Source: Aminipila luticellarii (GTDB taxonomy: Bacteria > Bacillota > Clostridia > Peptostreptococcales > Anaerovoracaceae). From it: DNA of 64,000 nucleotides. A program made the position numbers and the translations under genes. Location: NCBI RefSeq assembly GCF_004103735.1, contig NZ_CP035281.1, positions 310,001-374,000 on the forward strand. The letters are read 5' to 3'. The notes beneath the pieces were generated by a model. It had not been told where the DNA came from, made no database searches, and saw nothing but the letters and a program-made list of their open reading frames with translations. The first letter of the stretch is position 1. Every line of letters begins with the position of its first letter. Below are positions 58,945-64,000 of this stretch, piece after piece.

Positions 58945-61008
58945 ATGAAACAACTGTTAAATCATGTGGTAGCGTTATTCGTTCTGATGGTTGTTATCCT
59001 GTTGATCGTACCGCTGCCTCCATTTTTGCTGGACATGATGTTCATCATCAACATTACAGTTGCCCTGATAATCCTGCTGACTACCATGTACATAAAAGAG
59101 GCTCTGGAGTTCTCCATATTCCCCTCCCTTTTACTGATAACCACTTTATTTAGATTGGCCCTTAACATTTCTTCCACCAGACTGATTTTAACACATCAGG
59201 GGGAAGCAGGGCAGGTTATCAAGACTTTTGGTACTTTTGTACTGCAGGGAAATATTGTTGTCGGCGTTATTATATTCTTAATTCTGGTTTTAGTTCAGTT
59301 CATAGTAATCACGAAAGGTGCTGAACGTGTAGCTGAGGTTGCCGCAAGATTTACGCTGGATGCGATGCCGGGCAAGCAAATGGCCATAGACGCAGATTTA
59401 AGCTCAGGGCTTATTGATGAACAGGAAGCCAGAACAAGAAGAAGTAAGATTCAGAGAGAATCCGACTTTTACGGCGCCATGGACGGAGCTACGAAAATTG
59501 TAAAGGGTGATGCGATTATGTCCATCATCATTACATTGATCAACTTTATAGCCGGCACTATCATTGGTGTGGTACAAAGCGGGCTTCCTTTCTCGGAAGT
59601 GCTGAACATCTACTCCATTGCAACCATCGGAGACGGATTGGTAGCGCAGGTTCCGGCTCTTTTGATTTCTACAGCTACGGGTATGATCGTAACCCGATCG
59701 GTAGCTGAGGGAACCTTAAATGAGGACGTAATCAAACAGTTTACTTCCCAGCCTAAAGTGCTGGTGGTGGCGGGCGGAATTATACTTCTTTTGAATCTGA
59801 TTCCGGGAGCTCCGCATCCTCAGCCTACCGTTCTGGGAATATTTCTCATATTCTTAGGGATCCGGCTGGTGAGAACCAGAGCCGAAGAAGCACAACAGAT
59901 CAGTACGGCGGAGGCAGAAGCAGACACTTATTCGGAAGAACAGTTTGATGAAAATGCATACTTTAAAGATATAAATAATATTTATTCGCTTATTAATGTA
60001 GAACCTATTGAAATGGAATTCGGATACAGCTTGATTCCTCTGGTGGATGAGAACAGCGGAGGAAATCTGATCAATCGAATCGTCATATTCAGAAGGCAGT
60101 TTGCTCAGGAAATGGGCTTTGTCGTTCCTTCTGTGAGATTGCGGGACAGTGCGGCCTTAAATGCCAATCAGTATGTGATCAAGCTTAAGGGAGAAGAAAT
60201 CGCAAAGGGAGAGCTGTTGGTAGACTATTATCTGGCTCTTGAACCGCCTAATCCGGCAGGGGACATCGATGGGATTGAAACCATTGAACCTGCTTATGGC
60301 ATTCCCAGCAAATGGATCACACCGGAAAAAAGAGATATGGCGGAAGTCTACGGATATACCGTTATCGATCCATTGTCTGTTATGCTGACGCATTTGTCGG
60401 AAACCATAAGACGTCATGTACACGAACTTCTCAATCGGGCAGAAGTACTGCAAATCGTTGAAAATACCAAGAAAATTTCACCGGAGCTGGTGGAAGAAGC
60501 GATTCCTAATGTCATAGCCTACGGCACCTTGCAAAAGGTATTATATAATCTTTTAAAAGAAGGAATTCCTATAAAAGATATGGTGACTATTTTGGAAAGT
60601 CTGATCGACACTGCACAGGGCACGAACGATATCGATATTATGACAGAGAATGTGCGCACGGCTCTGAAACGTACCATAACCAGACGATTCTGCGAGAACG
60701 GGCAGCTGAAAGTCATTACGTTGGATAGTGAAGTGGAAAAAGCTGTTCTGTCCAGTCTGACCAGAAGTGAGCAGGGGATTTATCTTGCGCTGAGTCCGGA
60801 TCTGATTCAGAAAATCGTAACACAGCTGGGAGAACATCTGGGAAAATTTAAAGATTTAAATACCGTTCCTATCATATTGACCAGTAACGTAATACGAGTA
60901 TATTTTTACAGGCTTATAGAACAATTCTATCCGAATGTCTATGTTCTGGCCTTTAATGAAATCGCAAACAACATACAGATTCAGGCATTGGGAAACATCA
61001 GTATGTAA
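58945..61008 (+). CDS. flhA: Flagellar export gate protein FlhA
   Basis: FlhA forms the nonameric export ring that receives chaperone-substrate complexes. The 687-residue protein has eight membrane segments in the first 310 residues, the FHIPEP region (RLALNISSTRLILTHQGEAGQVIKTFG), TLDAMPGKQMAIDADLSSGLIDEQEARTRR, and the four-part cytoplasmic domain ending LAFNEIANNIQIQALGNISM. Length is normal. flhF and flhG, usually next, are absent: the sigma factor follows after 27 bases. Confidence 0.96.
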   Translation: MKQLLNHVVALFVLMVVILLIVPLPPFLLDMMFIINITVALIILLTTMYIKEALEFSIFPSLLLITTLFRLALNISSTRLILTHQGEAGQVIKTFGTFVLQGNIVVGVIIFLILVLVQFIVITKGAERVAEVAARFTLDAMPGKQMAIDADLSSGLIDEQEARTRRSKIQRESDFYGAMDGATKIVKGDAIMSIIITLINFIAGTIIGVVQSGLPFSEVLNIYSIATIGDGLVAQVPALLISTATGMIVTRSVAEGTLNEDVIKQFTSQPKVLVVAGGIILLLNLIPGAPHPQPTVLGIFLIFLGIRLVRTRAEEAQQISTAEAEADTYSEEQFDENAYFKDINNIYSLINVEPIEMEFGYSLIPLVDENSGGNLINRIVIFRRQFAQEMGFVVPSVRLRDSAALNANQYVIKLKGEEIAKGELLVDYYLALEPPNPAGDIDGIETIEPAYGIPSKWITPEKRDMAEVYGYTVIDPLSVMLTHLSETIRRHVHELLNRAEVLQIVENTKKISPELVEEAIPNVIAYGTLQKVLYNLLKEGIPIKDMVTILESLIDTAQGTNDIDIMTENVRTALKRTITRRFCENGQLKVITLDSEVEKAVLSSLTRSEQGIYLALSPDLIQKIVTQLGEHLGKFKDLNTVPIILTSNVIRVYFYRLIEQFYPNVYVLAFNEIANNIQIQALGNISM

Positions 61009-61035
61009 TTTATTTGAAGCAAAAGGGATTGGGTC

Positions 61036-61818
61036 ATGATGGATGATAACTTGCTAAAATCTAAATCGCCGGAGGAATTATTCGAGCTTTATCGCGAAAC
61101 CGGTGACAGCCATATCAAGCAGGAAATTGTTATGCACTACAGCGGAATCGTGAAAACCATTGCGATTCAGCTTCGGGGCGTATACGTCAGCTTTACGGAT
61201 ATGGATGACATCATTAATGAAGGCATTATTACGCTTATGCAGGCGGTGGACAAGTTTGATCCTGAAAAGAATGTAAAATTTGAAAGCTACGCCTCCCTTC
61301 GTATCAGAGGGGCAATCGTGGATTTGGCAAGAAAGCAGGACTGGGTGCCTCGTAATGTGAGAAAATTGGGAAAAGCAATTGACCGGACATTTTCAGAATT
61401 ATACTTTGAACTCGGCAGGTATCCCACCGATCAGGAAGTAGCCAAAGCCTTAGAAATCTCGGAAGAAAAGTATTATAAAGCACTGAGTGAGACCAATCTG
61501 TTCAATATTTTATCGCTGGATGCCATTGTGGACGGTTTTCAGGAAGAAGGACAGAATGAAAAATATCTAAAGGATCACAACTCGGACACGATGCCGTCCC
61601 AACGTCTGGAACAGAAGGAACTGCAGCTGATTCTAAAAAATTCGGTGGAAAACCTGAGAGAAAATGAACAAATGGTTGTTTCCTTATATTATAAAGAAGA
61701 ATTGAACATGAAAGAAATCGCTAAAGTGATGGGAATAAGTGAACCGAGAGTATCCCAACTGCATTCGGCCGCATTAAAGAAGCTTAGAGCCCATCTGGAA
61801 AGCTATTATACCGCTTAG
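61036..61818 (+). CDS. fliA: Flagellar RNA polymerase sigma factor FliA/SigD (sigma-28)
   Basis: The 260-residue factor directs late flagellar and chemotaxis genes. It has region 2 (MDDIINEGIITLMQAVDKFDPEKNVKFESYASLRIRGAIVDLARKQDWVPR), region 3 (RKLGKAIDRTFSELYFELGRYPTDQEVAKAL) and region 4 helix-turn-helix (NMKEIAKVMGISEPRVSQLHSAALKKLRAHL). Region 3/4 linker is acidic. Likely targets in this window are the promoters at 38077 and 44200; its inhibitor is FlgM at 38 kb. Confidence 0.95.
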   Translation: MMDDNLLKSKSPEELFELYRETGDSHIKQEIVMHYSGIVKTIAIQLRGVYVSFTDMDDIINEGIITLMQAVDKFDPEKNVKFESYASLRIRGAIVDLARKQDWVPRNVRKLGKAIDRTFSELYFELGRYPTDQEVAKALEISEEKYYKALSETNLFNILSLDAIVDGFQEEGQNEKYLKDHNSDTMPSQRLEQKELQLILKNSVENLRENEQMVVSLYYKEELNMKEIAKVMGISEPRVSQLHSAALKKLRAHLESYYTA

Positions 61819-61830
61819 GAGGAGAAAATA

Positions 61831-62586
61831 ATGTTTAAAGGCTTTTATATGGCTGCATCAGGCATGCTTACTCAATCGAGAGTACTGAATACGATCAGTA
61901 ACAATATGTCCAACGTATCCACGCCGGGCTATAAGAGCGATACGCTGGCGACCACGACCTTTGGAGATGTTCTGATCAACAGGACGGGAAATAAGGACAA
62001 AAGTGTATATACCCCGCTGAATCATTCTTCCATGATAAAGACAGCGGATGAGCTGGTGACGAACTATTCCCAGGGAGCGCCTGATTTTACAGGAAGAAAG
62101 TTGGATTTTGCCGTATCGGGCAATGGCTTTTTTCAAGTTCAGACACCGGATGGACAGAACAGATATACGAGGAACGGTTCCTTCAATATAGATAGTGACG
62201 GATATTTGTGCTTGCAGCATATAGGACGGGTAGTCGGTGAAAACGGACCGATCCAACTGGGAACAGATCAAATCAGTGTGAGCTCAGACGGAAGTATAAC
62301 CGATTCTCAGACGGGAGAAGCCCTTGGAAAAATGCGTCTGGTCAATTTTACAGACTATACCCAGCTTCAAAAGCTGGGAGAAGGCATGTTTGGAACGGCG
62401 AATCCTGTAAATCCGGTTGCGGCAGACGGTACAGTCATGCAGGGCGCTCTGGAACGCTCCAATGTTCAGGCCATGGATGAGATGCTGGCCATGATGTCCA
62501 GTCAGAGAGCTTTTCAAAGCGCAAGCCAGATTGCTAAGGCATACGATCAGTTAATGGGTAAAGCGGTTGACTTGGCTGCGTTATAA
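61831..62586 (+). CDS. flgF: Flagellar rod/hook-basal body protein (FlgF/FlgG family)
   Basis: A 251-residue rod protein. It has the N-terminal signature GFYMAASGMLTQSRVLNTISNNMSNVSTPGYKSDTLATTTFGDVL, a core DFAVSGNGFFQVQTPDGQNRYTRNGSFNIDSDGYL and the C-terminal ALERSNVQAMDEMLAMMSSQRAFQSASQIAKAYDQLM. It corresponds to the flhO/flhP type pair of Bacillus. Which of the two neighbours is FlgF and which FlgG cannot be settled by eye, so the symbol is tentative. It lies 12 bases after fliA. Confidence 0.8.
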   Translation: MFKGFYMAASGMLTQSRVLNTISNNMSNVSTPGYKSDTLATTTFGDVLINRTGNKDKSVYTPLNHSSMIKTADELVTNYSQGAPDFTGRKLDFAVSGNGFFQVQTPDGQNRYTRNGSFNIDSDGYLCLQHIGRVVGENGPIQLGTDQISVSSDGSITDSQTGEALGKMRLVNFTDYTQLQKLGEGMFGTANPVNPVAADGTVMQGALERSNVQAMDEMLAMMSSQRAFQSASQIAKAYDQLMGKAVDLAAL

Positions 62587-62600
62587 TAGAGGAGGCGTAA

Positions 62601-63353
62601 ATGGACATTTCATTTTATACGGCTGGAGTAGGTGCGAAAGCACATCAATCCAAGCTGGACGTTATCGGAAATAATATAGCCAATGTGAATACAACGGCTT
62701 ATAAGGCTCAAAATGCGGGATTTGTAGATCTGCTATACAGTAATATCAGAGACACGGCGGGAACCAATACTTCCCTTAAGGTGGGAAGCGGAACCCGCGT
62801 GGAGAAAACAGACATTAATTTTGAGGGAAGCGGAGTGCAAGCTACTGATAATCCTACAGATTATGCTATAATCGGCTCCGGTTTTTTTGCGGTTCAGGAT
62901 CCGGCCACTAATGAAGTGTATTACACAAGGGACGGAAGCTTTCAGCGTTCTCTGCGGAACGACGGTGAATTCTATTTAACGACGGCAAACGGAGAACTGG
63001 TTCTGGATAAGAATTTTGAACAAATAAAAACGGGCAAAGAGGATGCGGAAGATAAAGAGAATACGGACGGTAAAGACAGGATGGAAAGTATGGCTGAGCC
63101 GGGCATTTTTGACTTTAAGATAAAAGATGGCATGCTTCTTAAGGGAGATAATTTATATCAGCCTGTTGCCAAAAACGGTCAGCCTGTATTACAGGAGGAT
63201 GCAAAGCTGCAGAATGCATGTCTGGAGCTTTCTAACGTGGAGGTGTCCGATCAGATGGTAAAGCTTATAGAGGCACAGAGGGCTTACTCTATGTCCTTAA
63301 AGATGGTGCAGACTTCAAATGAGATCGAAGAGGTTATCAATAGCCTCAGATAG
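62601..63353 (+). CDS. flgG: Flagellar distal rod protein (FlgG family)
   Basis: A 250-residue rod protein, the second of the pair. Its N-terminus (FYTAGVGAKAHQSKLDVIGNNIANVNTTAYKAQNAGFVDLLYSN) resembles that of the FlgE at 17.7 kb, and ATDNPTDYAIIGSGFFAVQD is shared with it. The C-terminus is CLELSNVEVSDQMVKLIEAQRAYSMSLKMVQTSNEIEEVINSL. An acidic insert lies at about 145-165. It follows the previous gene by 14 bases. Confidence 0.82.
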   Translation: MDISFYTAGVGAKAHQSKLDVIGNNIANVNTTAYKAQNAGFVDLLYSNIRDTAGTNTSLKVGSGTRVEKTDINFEGSGVQATDNPTDYAIIGSGFFAVQDPATNEVYYTRDGSFQRSLRNDGEFYLTTANGELVLDKNFEQIKTGKEDAEDKENTDGKDRMESMAEPGIFDFKIKDGMLLKGDNLYQPVAKNGQPVLQEDAKLQNACLELSNVEVSDQMVKLIEAQRAYSMSLKMVQTSNEIEEVINSLR

Positions 63354-63406
63354 TGATTGGTTATTGCTTGAGTCAATTATTTTTTTGAAAATTAGGAGTT
63401 GCTGAG

Positions 63407-64000
63407 ATGGATAAAATATCATACACAACTAAAGAGCAAAAAAAGGGGACGGAACGAAAGTTCGATAAGTTTTATCAAAAAGCAGTAGGCATGTTCAATC
63501 GTGGGAGTGAAGATGAACGTGCAGAGGAAGGAATAACAGAGACTGAAAATGCTGTTTCGGCTTCCGGGCAAGAGCAACATGAGACAGAGACTGCCGGGCA
63601 GGATCAAGAGAAACAACCGGCGGAGAAATCGATGAAAGTGGAAGAGCCTGTAAAAGCTTATGCGCCGCCGGAGGAAGAAGCCTTTAAAGCGGAGAAAGAC
63701 TTATTGACTCAAAAAGAAGCAACGCTAAGTGCAGAAGAAGTGATGAACCGCAATAAAAAAACCATTACTTTTACTTTATTTCTTTCTGCCGATAAAATGG
63801 CGGCTTATATCAGAGCTCAGGATTACCAACATGGAAAAGATGCGGACAACCGAATTCCTACAAGTGTTATATACGATCTGCTAAAGGAAAAAGGGGTTGT
63901 TTATGGAATGGATCAATCCGGAATAGAGGACTATTGTCAAGGAAGAAAATTTTATAAGGATTTTCAGGTGGCAACAGGTGCAAGACCCAAAGCCGGAGAA
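63407..64000 (+). CDS. FapA-like (DUF342) protein, 5' part only
   Basis: A frame open from ATG 63407 (TTAGGAG ten bases upstream) to the window end, 198 codons. The first 115 residues are a charged Glu/Gln/Lys-rich region with low complexity. From about 120 the sequence is ITFTLFLSADKMAAYIRAQ, then VIYDLLKEKGVVYGMDQSGIEDYC and DFQVATGARPKAGE, which matches the N-terminal domain of DUF342/FapA proteins. Members occur at the end of flagellar operons in Firmicutes and some affect cell envelope or c-di-GMP-linked behaviour; the role is not settled. The conserved C-terminal half is out of view. Confidence 0.7.
   Translation, partial: MDKISYTTKEQKKGTERKFDKFYQKAVGMFNRGSEDERAEEGITETENAVSASGQEQHETETAGQDQEKQPAEKSMKVEEPVKAYAPPEEEAFKAEKDLLTQKEATLSAEEVMNRNKKTITFTLFLSADKMAAYIRAQDYQHGKDADNRIPTSVIYDLLKEKGVVYGMDQSGIEDYCQGRKFYKDFQVATGARPKAGE

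Noticed and set aside
63785-63800. GCCGATAA as a sigma-28 -10 element
   Set aside because: It lies inside the FapA-like coding frame and no TAAA occurs at the needed 15-16 base distance.
1-64000. tRNA, rRNA, insertion sequences, prophage or attachment sites
   Set aside because: I saw no cloverleaf, rRNA signature, transposase frame or flanking duplications. The glycan island and AlbA_2 gene have no visible mobility genes.

Overview
The window looks like the chromosome of a motile, Gram-positive-type anaerobe of the class Clostridia. It has FliY with CheC-type repeats, FliW, a DUF6470 protein, a CsrA-controlled flagellin leader, SLH surface protein, a cyclic di-GMP-I riboswitch, and no L/P-ring genes (flgH, flgI). 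Shine-Dalgarno sequences are strong and several starts are TTG. A family-level guess (Anaerovoracaceae/Family XIII-like) is low-confidence inference.

Layout. (1) 1-7.5 kb is housekeeping: the 3' end of serC, apgM, a D-Ala-D-Ala carboxypeptidase, uvrC, a DUF1292 protein and an FAD-dependent dehydrogenase. (2) At 7.6-8.3 kb an extended -10 promoter, a c-di-GMP-I riboswitch and an intrinsic terminator precede a single-PAS-domain gene. (3) From 8.3 to 26.8 kb runs a long flagellar operon: flgC, fliE, fliF, fliG, fliH, fliI, fliJ, fliK, flgD, TIGR02530, flgE, flbD, then fliM, fliY, cheY, fliO, fliP, fliQ, fliR, flhB. It ends with an unusual pair, a FliK-like protein and a stand-alone FlhB C-terminal-domain protein. 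(4) At 27-28.4 kb an AlbA_2/ATPase accessory gene sits behind its own promoter and terminator. (5) 28.7-38.0 kb is a glycan island of sugar nucleotidyltransferase, glycosyltransferases, aldo/keto reductase, Frh-beta-like Fe-S protein, acyltransferase and pyruvyltransferase, plausibly for flagellin or surface glycan decoration. (6) 38.1-45.8 kb holds the late genes: flgM (sigma-D-type promoter), flgN, flgK, flgL, DUF6470, fliW, csrA, and flagellin with a sigma-D-type promoter and CsrA-type hairpin leader. (7) 45.8-46.4 kb has no protein gene but holds a candidate small RNA and several terminators. (8) On the minus strand, 53.3-46.4 kb, lie cheA (with fused CheW), cheR, cheB and an FtsA-like ATPase. 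(9) At 53.7-58.3 kb is a 1.5-kilo-residue SLH surface protein. (10) 58.4-64 kb carries flgB, flhA, fliA (sigma-28), two rod/hook genes of the FlgF/FlgG type and the start of a FapA-like (DUF342) gene that runs off the window.

Together the genes encode the MS-ring, rod, hook, switch, export apparatus, junction proteins, flagellin, sigma-28/FlgM checkpoint, FliW-CsrA flagellin homeostasis and chemotactic adaptation. Not seen in the window are motA, motB, fliL, flhF, flhG, fliD, fliS, flgJ and a free cheW. flgB is separated from flgC by 50 kb. The best candidates for new biology are the FliK-like/FlhB-like pair, the FtsA-like protein with two possible beta-grasp domains inside a chemotaxis operon, the structured RNA region after flagellin, and the layered RNA/DNA control upstream of flgC.
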